This document shows positions 39,240 to 47,570 of a DNA stretch of 64,000 nt, piece by piece. Made by a program: the position numbers and the translations under genes. The stretch is from Sphingobium sp. KCTC 72723 (lineage in GTDB: Bacteria > Pseudomonadota > Alphaproteobacteria > Sphingomonadales > Sphingomonadaceae), in the NCBI RefSeq assembly GCF_014280435.1, contig NZ_CP060388.1, positions 620,001 through 684,000 of the forward strand. Reading direction: 5' to 3'. The notes below the pieces were generated by a model. That model worked only from the letters and a program-made list of their open reading frames with translations. It ran no database searches and was not told the origin of the DNA. The stretch's first letter is position 1. Every line of letters begins with the position of its first letter.

Positions 39240-39916
39240 CCTATGTAACGGCCGGGCCGGTGGTTGACGATCAGCACGGCGTTGATCGCGGCTGCGGACA
39301 GGATCGACATGCCGAAACGGTCGAGGCTGAGCAGAGGGAAGGAGGCGAGCAGGATGAGCGCGTCGCCCGCCATCTGGGTCCGGCCCGCATTCCAGCCGCG
39401 CTGCTTTTGCAGGATGAGGGCGATGACGCCCAGCCCGCCGACCCCCGCGCCATGGCGGGCGATGGCGAGGATGCCGAAACCGATGATGGAGCCGCCGAAC
39501 AGGGCGGCGAATAACGGGCTGATGCGGGCCAGTTGCAGCGCGGCGGGCATCATCAGGCCCATGCCCATGATCACGACATTGGCGAACAGCGTCTTGAGGC
39601 CGAACGCCAGCCCCATGGCGCGTCCGGCAAACAGGAAGAAGGGAATGTTGATGAGCAGGAACAGCGTCGCGGGCGACCAAGGGACGAGATAGGAAAGCAG
39701 CAGCGCAATGCCCGCCATGCCGCCCGTCACCAGATTGGCCGCCTTCAGCAGCAACAGCCCCATGGCGATGAACGCGCAGCCGATGGCGATCGCATAGCCA
39801 TCCTCCGCCAGATTATGCGGGCTGGGGGCGGCGAGGGGGGCGGCGGGGTGTGGGGGGACCGGCGTCGGGGCAGAAGGCATGGGCATGTCCGGGTGAGGGT
39901 TATGCCTGCGGGTCAT
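39233..39916 (-). CDS. YitT-family (DUF161) inner-membrane protein
   Basis: 227 residues from ATG 39916; ATGs at 39886 and 39880 are also possible, since the first 35 residues are Pro-rich and poorly conserved-looking. Five to six membrane helices: GYAIAIGCAFIAMGLLLL, GMAGIALLLSYLV, ATLFLLINIPFFLFA, FANVVIMGMGLMM, SIIGFGILAIA and ILLASFPLLSL. Motif NLVTGGMAGIALLLSY is typical of the family. Function is unsettled in known members. Confidence 0.82.
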   Translation of the reverse strand: MTRRHNPHPDMPMPSAPTPVPPHPAAPLAAPSPHNLAEDGYAIAIGCAFIAMGLLLLKAANLVTGGMAGIALLLSYLVPWSPATLFLLINIPFFLFAGRAMGLAFGLKTLFANVVIMGMGLMMPAALQLARISPLFAALFGGSIIGFGILAIARHGAGVGGLGVIALILQKQRGWNAGRTQMAGDALILLASFPLLSLDRFGMSILSAAAINAVLIVNHRPGRYIGY

Positions 39917-40043
39917 CCTCTGCCTGTTTTGGGTGCTGATAGCTGTTTGGCGGGGCGATACAAGGGGGGCGGGGGGTGAGGGTGGATTGCGAAATGTTGG
40001 TTTACGAGATGCGTCTCTCGTAAAGGGAACCCTGAAAATTGCT

Positions 40044-40126
40044 CGTCATGCCAGCGAAGGCTGGCATCCCTCTTCCGTCTTATATTGAACAGAAAAGAGG
40101 GATCCCAGCCTTCGCTGGGATGACGG
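40044..40126. repeat. Paired-hairpin palindromic element, copy A2
   Basis: CGTCAT ... ATGACG ends. Left stem TGCCAGC/GCTGGCA, right stem TCCCAGC/GCTGGGA; the left and right stems differ by one compensated base pair. The inner spacer has CCCTCTT and AAGAGGG facing each other. It lies 3' of the low-GC orphan gene at 40193-40624. Confidence 0.88.
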
Positions 40127-40192
40127 AGAGGGGTGGGGAGCGGACAGTCAGATATTACACTATTAGCTACAATAGCTGTCATAGAGAATAAA

Positions 40193-40624
40193 TTAAGCTG
40201 GACCGAATATCGGCATACCGTTTCGACAATGATTTTTCACGTCGTCGAGAGCATCAATCACATCTTTAGTATGTGAAGTGTCGTGGATCACCAATGATAC
40301 CGACGCATTTGTCGAGCGCGTGATCTCAATGATACCTGCCTCGACGTTCCTAACCGCACTATCCTTCGACAAGTCGAGCGCCACTCCTTTGAGAGTTCCA
40401 GATTCGAGACTTGTCTCAAAAAAAACCAGACAATCCGCTACCATTACGTCTTGTACACGGACATCCCTTTGTCGGTGAACGCCCTTTGCTAACGAAATAT
40501 TCCCTGCTCTTGCTTCAGTTTCGAGAGTCTCGACGGATGATGCTGACACATAGTTTTCATTCACATTTTGCGATGCGGGTTGGAGCATGAATACCGCGAA
40601 CACCAACCCAGACAACATGTTCAC
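40193..40624 (-). CDS. Low-GC orphan, exported, unknown function
   Basis: 143 residues with a signal peptide (MNMLSGLVFAVFMLQPAS). The mature part has two cysteines (VADCLVFF and VKNHCRNG), which could form one disulfide, and a strand-rich middle (VEAGIIEITRSTNASVSLVI). Base composition is clearly lower in GC than the neighbours, with codons such as ATA and TTA that they avoid. It is bracketed by palindromic elements at 40044 and 40754. No family recognised. A transferred gene is likely. Confidence 0.65.
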   Translation of the reverse strand: MNMLSGLVFAVFMLQPASQNVNENYVSASSVETLETEARAGNISLAKGVHRQRDVRVQDVMVADCLVFFETSLESGTLKGVALDLSKDSAVRNVEAGIIEITRSTNASVSLVIHDTSHTKDVIDALDDVKNHCRNGMPIFGPA

Positions 40625-40753
40625 GACGCCACCTCGTTGATATATCTCACGCCGCTATAGCAGCCCCAATAGTAGCAGTTCCAACGGCTGCGTTTGAAGG
40701 CAGCACAACCATAAAAGCATGACAATTTTTGGTCGTCGCTCGCTATCCCCCCT

Positions 40754-40836
40754 TTCGTCATGCCGGGCTTGACCCGGCATCCCGCTTGCTTGTCCCCCTT
40801 CGCAAGAGAAGCGTCACCCCGGATCAAGTCCGGGGT
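40754..40836. repeat. Paired-hairpin palindromic element, copy F
   Basis: Left: CGTCA then TGCCGGG-cttga-CCCGGCA then TCC; right: CACCCCGGA-tcaag-TCCGGGGTG ending TGAGG. It has the same plan as families A and B with a third stem sequence. It lies in the 251-bp gap between the low-GC orphan and the hydroxylase gene. Confidence 0.8.
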
Positions 40837-40875
40837 GAGGAAGTTGGAGCAGGATTGATGGCTTGCCCCTGCCCC

Positions 40876-42015
40876 CTATCCCCCCGTATCCACCCCGCCG
40901 GGACCGAACAGGTCGATGGCCTGGAACAGGCGGGTGAGGGCTTCGCGTTCGTGGGGGTCTATTTCGGGGCGCCAGACTTCAAAGAGGAGGACGACTCGGG
41001 TTTCGGTGCCTTTGTTCCAGGCTTCATGTTCGATGCTGTCGTCGAAGATCAGCATTTCGCCACGCTGCCACGGCCGCGTTTGCGCGCCGACGCGCAGGGC
41101 GCAGCCTTCCGGTGCGAGTAGTGGGAGGTGGCAGATGAGGCGCGTGTTGAGCAGGCCGTGATGCGGCTGGATATGGGTGCCGGGGCGCAGCAGCGACCAG
41201 AGCGCCATGGGCGAGCGACCAGCGATGACGGGCATCGGCGCGTGGGCGAGGGCGGCCATGACCGCCGGACAGCGGGCGGCATGATCGGCCACCGGGGCGC
41301 CGCCCTGCCAGAAATAATAGGCGCCCCAACTTGGGTCGTCGCGCAGGGGATTGTTGGGGGCCGGGCGGTCCTGCGACGTCTGGACATAGGGGGCGAAGTC
41401 GGGATCGTCGGCGCGGACGGTGGCCAGTTCGGTGACGATCGCTTCGGTCATCGCTTCGATGGGGGCGACCCAGTCGAAATCGGTCCGTTCGTAGAAAGCG
41501 CGCTGGGGCAGGCCGGGGAAGTAGAACATGCTGGGTTGCTGGAGGAACAGCGCGCTCTTGCCGAGCAGCAGGTCCGTGGCCTGGGTAATGCGGGGGAGGG
41601 CGGGCAGGTCGCGGATGGCGGCGGCCATATGATCTTCGAACCGGGCGCTGGCCTGTGCGACGATGGATTGGGCCTGTTGCAGCATCGGCGCAAGCGGGGG
41701 CGGAGCGCCGGTGAGGGTTGCCTGTGCGAGCGCGGTGCGGCACCAGGTGGAGGCGGCGCGCTCGTCACCCCGGCGCAGGGCGTTCTGGCCCATGGCGAGC
41801 AGGGCGGGCAGATCGCGCGGGGCTTCGTTGAGGATGCGGCGCAGGGCGGCGGCTTCACCGTCAAGGTCGCCGGTGCGGTTGCACGCCTGCGCCAGCAACA
41901 TCGCGGGCGGATCGGCCATTTCGTTGAGGGTGGCGCGGGCGACCGCTGCGTCGCCGCGCCGCAGGGCGGCGATGGCAGCGTCGCGCAATATTACTTCTCT
42001 TGGCCCATCGGTCAT
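40876..42015 (-). CDS. Aspartyl/asparaginyl beta-hydroxylase-like dioxygenase with TPR region
   Basis: 379 residues. The N-terminal half is a run of TPR-like helices (DAAIAALRRGDAAVARATLN, AALRRILNEAPRDLPALLAM). The C-terminal domain (about 195-365) is AspH-type: LLRPGTHIQPHHGLLNTRL, CHLPLLAPEGCALRVG, and the second iron histidine in IFDDSIEHEAWNKG. Family members are Fe(II)/2-oxoglutarate enzymes that hydroxylate protein side chains or lipids. The TPR part suggests a protein partner. Substrate unknown. Confidence 0.88.
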   Translation of the reverse strand: MTDGPREVILRDAAIAALRRGDAAVARATLNEMADPPAMLLAQACNRTGDLDGEAAALRRILNEAPRDLPALLAMGQNALRRGDERAASTWCRTALAQATLTGAPPPLAPMLQQAQSIVAQASARFEDHMAAAIRDLPALPRITQATDLLLGKSALFLQQPSMFYFPGLPQRAFYERTDFDWVAPIEAMTEAIVTELATVRADDPDFAPYVQTSQDRPAPNNPLRDDPSWGAYYFWQGGAPVADHAARCPAVMAALAHAPMPVIAGRSPMALWSLLRPGTHIQPHHGLLNTRLICHLPLLAPEGCALRVGAQTRPWQRGEMLIFDDSIEHEAWNKGTETRVVLLFEVWRPEIDPHEREALTRLFQAIDLFGPGGVDTGG

Positions 42016-42055
42016 GATCCAGCCTTAGCGAGGGGTCGTCCCCCGCGAAAGGCGC

Positions 42056-43258
42056 TTATTCGCAGGGGACGGCGAGCGGGACGCGCCGGGCGATCCGTCG
42101 GTCCAGCGCGATCGAGCAGAGGAAGATGGCGAGGCCGCCCAGCGCCAAAGCTGCGCCGATCCAGCCAGTGGAGGTGAGGCCATAGCCCGCCGCGATCGCC
42201 AGCCCGCCCAGCCATGGGCCAATGGCGTTGGCGACGTTGAAGGCGCTGTGGTGGAGCGCGGCGGCGAGGGTTTGCGCTTCGCCCGCGACGTCCATCAGCC
42301 GGGCCTGCAAGGGCGTGCCGAGGCCGCCGCCTATGCCGACGAGGAAGATGTTGAGGCCAAGCGTCCAGATATTGCCGGCCATCAGGGGGAAGAGGGCGAG
42401 CGCCGCCGCGCTCCACAGCAGCACGCCGATGACGGTGCGGTTAAGCGCGCGGTCGGCGGCCCATGCGGCGGCGAGATTGCCCAGCGTCATGCCGACGCCG
42501 AAGATGGCGAGGATGAGCGGCACCCAGCTTTCGGAGACATGGGTGACTTCGATCATGGTCGAAGCGACGAAGGTATAGACCGCGAACAGGCCGCCAAAGC
42601 CGATCGCGCCGGTCAGCAGGGTGAGCCAGACCTGCGGTTTGCCAAGGGCGGTCAGTTCGCGCATCGGGCTGGCGTGCGGGTCGCCCGCGTCGCGCGGAGC
42701 ATAGAGGGCGACGAGCGTGACGGTGGCGATGGCGAGCGCGGCGACGACGAAGAAGCCGGAGCGCCAGCCGAGCGTCTGACCCATCCAGTTGGCGACCGGC
42801 ACGCCAATGACGGTGGCGATGGTCAGGCCCGACATGACGCGGGCAATGGCCTGGGTGCGCTTTTCGATCGGCACCAGGCTGGCCGCGACAAGGGCGGCGA
42901 CGCCGAAATAAGCGCCGTGGGGCAGGCCGCTGAGGAACCGGAACAGCAGCATCCAGCCATAGCTGGGCGAGAAAGCAGACAGGATGTTGCCGATGGCGAA
43001 CATCGCCATCAGGCCGATCAGCAGCGTGCGGCGGGGCAGGCGCGCGCCGAAGGCGGCGATGACCGGCGCGCCCGCGACGACGCCGAGCGCATAGGCGCTG
43101 ATCGCGTGACTGGCGGTGGGGGTATCGACACCCAGGTCGCGGGCGAAGAAGGGCAGCAGGCTCATGGCCGCAAATTCGGTGGTGCCGATCGCGAACGCGC
43201 CGACCGAAAGGGCGAGCAGGACGAGGGCAGGATGCGTGTTGTGCGGACGAGCGGCCAT
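42056..43258 (-). CDS. MFS transporter (AraJ/sugar-efflux-like)
   Basis: 400 residues from ATG 43258. Twelve membrane helices; the first has the efflux-family signature LALSVGAFAIGTTEFAAMSL, and loop 2-3 has GARLPRRTLLIGLM. It is likely a drug or sugar efflux pump in the inner membrane. The substrate cannot be deduced. It ends 40 bp before the hydroxylase gene on the same strand. Confidence 0.9.
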   Translation of the reverse strand: MAARPHNTHPALVLLALSVGAFAIGTTEFAAMSLLPFFARDLGVDTPTASHAISAYALGVVAGAPVIAAFGARLPRRTLLIGLMAMFAIGNILSAFSPSYGWMLLFRFLSGLPHGAYFGVAALVAASLVPIEKRTQAIARVMSGLTIATVIGVPVANWMGQTLGWRSGFFVVAALAIATVTLVALYAPRDAGDPHASPMRELTALGKPQVWLTLLTGAIGFGGLFAVYTFVASTMIEVTHVSESWVPLILAIFGVGMTLGNLAAAWAADRALNRTVIGVLLWSAAALALFPLMAGNIWTLGLNIFLVGIGGGLGTPLQARLMDVAGEAQTLAAALHHSAFNVANAIGPWLGGLAIAAGYGLTSTGWIGAALALGGLAIFLCSIALDRRIARRVPLAVPCE

Positions 43259-43408
43259 CGCCAGTCTCCCATGCTGCGGTGCGGAATGAGTGGAAGTCCG
43301 CGAAATGGGGCTTGTGACAGCGCAGGTCAAGGGTGGGGGTGGATGCTATTGTTGCAAGTGCGGTGGCGTAGCGTGCAAGTTGGGGTGGGATGGGAAAGGG
43401 CGTGCATT

Positions 43409-43523
43409 CCTCCCCTTTAAGGGGAGGTGTCAGCGCGCAGCGATGACGGAGGGGTGTTGCCCTGTCGAGAGGACGACACCCCTCCGTCTGGCCTTTGGCC
43501 AGCCACCTCCCCTGCAAGGGGAG
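43409..43523. repeat. Repeat family D, copy D1 (three nested inverted repeats)
   Basis: Outer hairpins CCTCCCC-tttaa-GGGGAGG (43409-43427) and CCTCCCCTgcAAGGGGAGG (43505-43523) flank an inner inverted repeat GACGGAGGGGTGT ... ACACCCCTCCGTC. The whole can fold as a three-way structure on either strand. It follows the L,D-transpeptidase stop at 43536. Confidence 0.8.
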
Positions 43524-43535
43524 GATGTTCTCGGA

Positions 43536-44213
43536 TCATGCGCTCACTTGCGCCTTGCTGACGTCGAGGCGCTTGCCGTTGGTGATGACGACGACGTCGC
43601 CGAGTTTCGTGACGCCGAAGAGTTTTTGCGCGAAGGGGACTGGCACGCCGATGCAGCCATGGGTGGCGTTGCCCCATTTGACGTCGCTGCCATGGATGGC
43701 CACGCCGTCGCTGGTCAGGCGCAGCATATAGGGCATGGGCGCGTCATAGAGGTTGGAGACGTGATCAGCGTCCTTCTGGGTGATCGGGAAGGCACCTAAG
43801 GGGCTGGGCTTGTCGGTCGCGCCGTAGAGGATGACGGCGGCGCCGATTTCGTAGCCGGCGCGGAACACCGACAGCGTTTGGGCGCGCAGATCGACGGTGA
43901 TGATGATCGGGCCGGTGGCGGGTGCGCCATCCTCGTTCCAGACGTAATCGCCGTGGCGGAACGGGCCGTCGATCTGGAGTACGCGCTTGACGGTGAGGGC
44001 GCGGGGGTCGAGCGCCATCGGCTGATCACTGCGGCGTTCGGTGATTTTGGCGGCGGGTTTAGGGGCGGGTTTTGCTACTGGCGCGGGCGCAGCGTCGCGG
44101 GCGGCGGGGCGGTCGATCCAGCCGCTCGCCAGCGCACCGACACCCGCCAGCCCGACGCCGATCGCCAGCTTGGGTCCGGCGCTTTTCAGCAACCCCTTGA
44201 GCAGTCCCGCCAT
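43536..44213 (-). CDS. L,D-transpeptidase (YkuD family), membrane-anchored
   Basis: 225 residues from ATG 44213 (GAGGACGG upstream; ATG 44225 is possible). N-terminal hydrophobic anchor LAIGVGLAGVGALASGW, a Pro/Ala linker, then the YkuD domain with TVDLRAQTLSVFRAG and catalytic HGSDVKWGNATHGCIGV, where histidine and cysteine are in place. It makes 3-3 peptidoglycan crosslinks or attaches lipoproteins. Repeat D1 lies right after its stop. Confidence 0.9.
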   Translation of the reverse strand: MAGLLKGLLKSAGPKLAIGVGLAGVGALASGWIDRPAARDAAPAPVAKPAPKPAAKITERRSDQPMALDPRALTVKRVLQIDGPFRHGDYVWNEDGAPATGPIIITVDLRAQTLSVFRAGYEIGAAVILYGATDKPSPLGAFPITQKDADHVSNLYDAPMPYMLRLTSDGVAIHGSDVKWGNATHGCIGVPVPFAQKLFGVTKLGDVVVITNGKRLDVSKAQVSA

Positions 44214-44258
44214 GTCCGTCCTCATATCCGTAATCGGTCGGAACATAGCGGCAAAAGG

Positions 44259-46532
44259 TTAAGCGCTGCCTTCGCGCGAGACTTCCGCTGCGGCGATGGC
44301 GGTGAGGTTGAGGATGCCGCGTGAGGTGACGCCGGGCGTCAGCACATGGATGGGTTGCGACAGGCCCATCAGCATCGGGCCGACCGTGGGCGAGCTGGAC
44401 GAGGCGGAGAGCGCGGTCAGCGTGATGTTGGCGGCGTCCAGGTTCGGCATGACGAGCAGGTTGGCTGGCCCTTCGAAACGCGAATCGGGGATCAGCCGTT
44501 CGCGCAGCGCCTGGCTGAGTGCCGCGTCGGCGTGCATTTCGCCGTCGACGGCGAGGTCCGGCGCACATTCGCGCACCAGCTTGACCGCCCGGCGCATCTT
44601 GCGCGCGCTGTCGCTGTGCGATGCGCCGAAATTGGAGTGGGAGAGCAGGGCGACGCGCGGCGAGAGGCCGAAATGGCGCAGTTCGGTCGCAGCCAGAAGC
44701 GCCATTTCGGCAATCTGTTCGGGCGTGGGGTCCGGCACCATATGGGTGTCGGTGATGAACAGTGCGCCGGCGTCGAGGATGAGGCCCGACAGCGCATAGA
44801 CGCGGCTTTGCCCCGGCACCCGGTCGATGATGCGCAGGACATGTTCGACCTGCCCCCAATATTCCGAATTGCCGCCGACCAGCGCGGCATCGACCCGGCC
44901 CGTACGCAGCAGCATGGCCGCCGTGATGGTGGGACGGCGATAGACATGGCGCAGGATTTCGGCGGCTGGCACGCCCCGGCGGGACGCGACGGTGCGGTAT
45001 GCCTCCACCAGATCGGCCATCAGTTCATGGTCGGTTTCGGGGTCCACGATTTCGACATCGCGGTCCAGTTCGAAACGCAGGCCGAGGTCGGGCAGTTTCT
45101 GGTTCAGGATGCGGCGGCGCGCGACGATGACGGGGCGGACGATCCCTTCGTCAAGCGCGTCCTGAATGGCGCGCAGCACGCGCTCATCCTCACCCTCGCC
45201 ATAGACGATGCGGCGTTGGGTGCCGCGTGCGGCTTCGAACACGGGCATCATCAGCTGGCCCGAACGGGCGTTCTGGCGGGTAAGGGTGCGGCGATAATCG
45301 TCCAGGTCGAGCGGGCGGCGGGCGACGCCGCTGTCCATCGCGGCGCGGGCGACGGCGACGGCGATTTCGGCGATCAGGCGCGGGTCGAACGGCGTGGGGA
45401 TGATATAGTCCGGCCCGAACACCAGTTTACGCCCGCCATAAGCCTGCGCCACGCTGTCATGTGCGGGCAGGCGGGCGAGGCCGGCAATGGCTTCGGCGGC
45501 GGCGGCCTTCATCGCTTCGTTGATCTGGGTCGCGCCGCAATCGAGCGCGCCACGGAAGATATAGGGGAAGCACAGGACGTTGTTGACCTGATTGGGATAG
45601 TCGGAGCGGCCCGTCGCGATGATCGCGTCCGGGCGGACTTCGCGGGCGGCCTCCGGGCGGATTTCGGGTTCGGGGTTGGCGAGCGCGAAGATGAGCGGAT
45701 TGGGGGCCATCAGCGGCAACCATTCCGGCTTCAATACGCCGGGTGCGGAGAGGCCGAGGAACAGGTTTGCGCCGGGCAGCACGTCGGGCAGGGTGCGCGC
45801 GTTGGTGGTGCGGGCGTAGCGGGCCATGTTGGGCAACATGCCTTCGCGGCCGGAATGGATGACGCCATCCTTGTCGGTCATGGTGACGTTGTCGACCGGC
45901 AGGCCCATCGATACGAGCAGGTCGACGCAGGCGAGCGCGGCGGCCCCCGCGCCCGATGTCACCAGCTTTGCATCGGCCAGCGTCTTGCCCTGAATCACCA
46001 GCGCGTTGCGCACGGCGGCGGCGACGACGATGGCGGTGCCATGCTGGTCGTCGTGAAAGACCGGAATGTTCATCCGTTCCTTCAGCCGTGCCTCGATCGC
46101 GAAACATTCCGGTGCCTTGATATCCTCAAGGTTGATGCCGCCGAACGTCGGCTCCATCAGGGCGACGGCTTCGACGAATTTGTCCGGGTCGGTGGTGTCG
46201 AGTTCGATGTCGAACACGTCGATGTCGGCGAATTTCTTGAAGAGGACGGCCTTGCCCTCCATCACCGGCTTGGACGCCAGAGCGCCGATCGCGCCGAGGC
46301 CAAGGACGGCAGTGCCGTTGGAGATGACGGCGACCAGATTGCCGCGCGCGGTATAATCGAGCGCCTTGTCCGGGTCTGCCGCGATTTCCATGCAGGGCGC
46401 AGCGACGCCGGGGGAATAGGCCAGCGCAAGGTCGCGCTGGTTCACCATACGCTTGGTCGGCTCGATACGGAGCTTACCCGGCGTAGGATAGCGGTGATAG
46501 TCCAGGGCGGCGCGGCGTGTATTATCGTCCAT
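44259..46532 (-). CDS. maeB: NADP-dependent malic enzyme with phosphotransacetylase-like domain
   Basis: 757 residues from ATG 46532. Malic domain: [59 protein letters not shown](P)-binding region with [15 protein letters not shown]. The C-terminal half (about 435-757) resembles phosphate acetyltransferase ([16 protein letters not shown], ...). It decarboxylates malate to pyruvate with NADPH; the extra domain is regulatory in known members. The LysR gene lies 10 bp upstream on the same strand. Confidence 0.97.
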   Translation of the reverse strand: MDDNTRRAALDYHRYPTPGKLRIEPTKRMVNQRDLALAYSPGVAAPCMEIAADPDKALDYTARGNLVAVISNGTAVLGLGAIGALASKPVMEGKAVLFKKFADIDVFDIELDTTDPDKFVEAVALMEPTFGGINLEDIKAPECFAIEARLKERMNIPVFHDDQHGTAIVVAAAVRNALVIQGKTLADAKLVTSGAGAAALACVDLLVSMGLPVDNVTMTDKDGVIHSGREGMLPNMARYARTTNARTLPDVLPGANLFLGLSAPGVLKPEWLPLMAPNPLIFALANPEPEIRPEAAREVRPDAIIATGRSDYPNQVNNVLCFPYIFRGALDCGATQINEAMKAAAAEAIAGLARLPAHDSVAQAYGGRKLVFGPDYIIPTPFDPRLIAEIAVAVARAAMDSGVARRPLDLDDYRRTLTRQNARSGQLMMPVFEAARGTQRRIVYGEGEDERVLRAIQDALDEGIVRPVIVARRRILNQKLPDLGLRFELDRDVEIVDPETDHELMADLVEAYRTVASRRGVPAAEILRHVYRRPTITAAMLLRTGRVDAALVGGNSEYWGQVEHVLRIIDRVPGQSRVYALSGLILDAGALFITDTHMVPDPTPEQIAEMALLAATELRHFGLSPRVALLSHSNFGASHSDSARKMRRAVKLVRECAPDLAVDGEMHADAALSQALRERLIPDSRFEGPANLLVMPNLDAANITLTALSASSSSPTVGPMLMGLSQPIHVLTPGVTSRGILNLTAIAAAEVSREGSA

Positions 46533-46542
46533 GCGATGCGCC

Positions 46543-47463
46543 TTAGTAGGTGCGTTCCGCAAGGGCAATGGTTGAACGCTCCCATGGCGGGACGGGGGCG
46601 AATAGTCCGACAAGAAATTCGATGAAGGCGGTGATCGCGGCGGGCGGGTTTGGCTGGGCCAGATGGACGGCGAACAGGCCGACTTGCGCGGAGCCTTCAT
46701 AGGCGGGGAGGATTTGCCGGACATGGCCGTTGGCCAGCGCGTCGCTGATATCCCAGAGCGAGCGCAGGGCGATGCCCGCGCCCGCCAGCGCCAGTTCGCG
46801 CACGACTTCGCTGCTGTTGGTGCGGACATGGCTGCGCCCTTCGACGCTGACTGGTCCTTTGGGACCGACCAGCCGCCAGGGCATTTGCCGTTCGGCGGCG
46901 AGCAATTGATGCTGTTTGAGGGCGGCGAGCGTGGCGGGGGTGCCGAAGCGGTCGAGATAGGCGGGGGCCGCGCACAGGATGCGGCGGTTGGTGGCCAGGC
47001 GATGGGCGATCAGGCCCGGACCCGGATCGGCCGTGATGCGGATGGCCAGGTCCGCGCGGGTGGCGATGAGGTCGGCAAATTCGTCGGTCAGGTCGATGGA
47101 CAGATCGACGCGGGGATGAGAGTCCAGAAACTGGCGCAGATAGGGAGCGACGTGCATTCGCCCGAAGGATGTGGGCGCGGTGATGCGTAATGGCCCCGCG
47201 ACGGTGGCGGAGACGCCGGACACGCGCTGTTCCGCCTCCTCCAGCGCGGCCAATATGGTGCGCAGGTCGGTGTGGAGCCGCTCACCCGCAGGCGTCAGTG
47301 CCAGCCGCCGGGTGGTGCGGTGAATGAGCCGCGCGCCCAGCCGTTCCTCCAGCCGGGCGAGGCGCTTTGTCACCATCGCGGGGGATATGTGCAGGCGACG
47401 ACCGGCGGCCGCCATGCCGCCTTCATCGACGATTGCCACGAACAGGGCGTGATCGGGGTCCAT
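46543..47463 (-). CDS. LysR-family transcriptional regulator
   Basis: 306 residues. N-terminal winged HTH (FVAIVDEGGMAAAGRRLHIS, PAMVTKRLARLEERLGARLI) and a LysR substrate-binding domain. Divergent from malate synthase glcB (107 bp between starts) and upstream of maeB. This context makes control of the malate/glyoxylate branch the best guess. A dyad of the LysR T-N11-A type lies in the shared promoter region. Confidence 0.92.
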   Translation of the reverse strand: MDPDHALFVAIVDEGGMAAAGRRLHISPAMVTKRLARLEERLGARLIHRTTRRLALTPAGERLHTDLRTILAALEEAEQRVSGVSATVAGPLRITAPTSFGRMHVAPYLRQFLDSHPRVDLSIDLTDEFADLIATRADLAIRITADPGPGLIAHRLATNRRILCAAPAYLDRFGTPATLAALKQHQLLAAERQMPWRLVGPKGPVSVEGRSHVRTNSSEVVRELALAGAGIALRSLWDISDALANGHVRQILPAYEGSAQVGLFAVHLAQPNPPAAITAFIEFLVGLFAPVPPWERSTIALAERTY

Positions 47464-47502
47464 AATTATTTCACCAGAAGAAAGACTGTTTTTGGATAAT
47501 AG

Positions 47503-47515
47503 TGCCTACACGGCA
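47503..47515. promoter_or_regulatory. LysR-type T-N11-A dyad in the lysR-glcB intergenic region
   Basis: TGCCTACACGGCA: TGCC and GGCA around TACAC, 13 bp long and beginning with T and ending with A. It is 55 bp upstream of the glcB ATG and about 40 bp from the LysR start, the expected place for autoregulation and glcB activation. Confidence 0.45.
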
Positions 47516-47570
47516 TAATGGGAATAGGGTATCTGTCGCTTCAATTGATGTGATTTTGGGAGTTGATGCC

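Noticed and set aside
40621..40827. Short minus-strand frame (68 codons) just upstream of the low-GC orphan
   Set aside because: Its first half is translation of repeat element F. The second half is Cys/Tyr-rich with no family. It could be a leader peptide, since its stop is next to the orphan's start, but there is no positive support.
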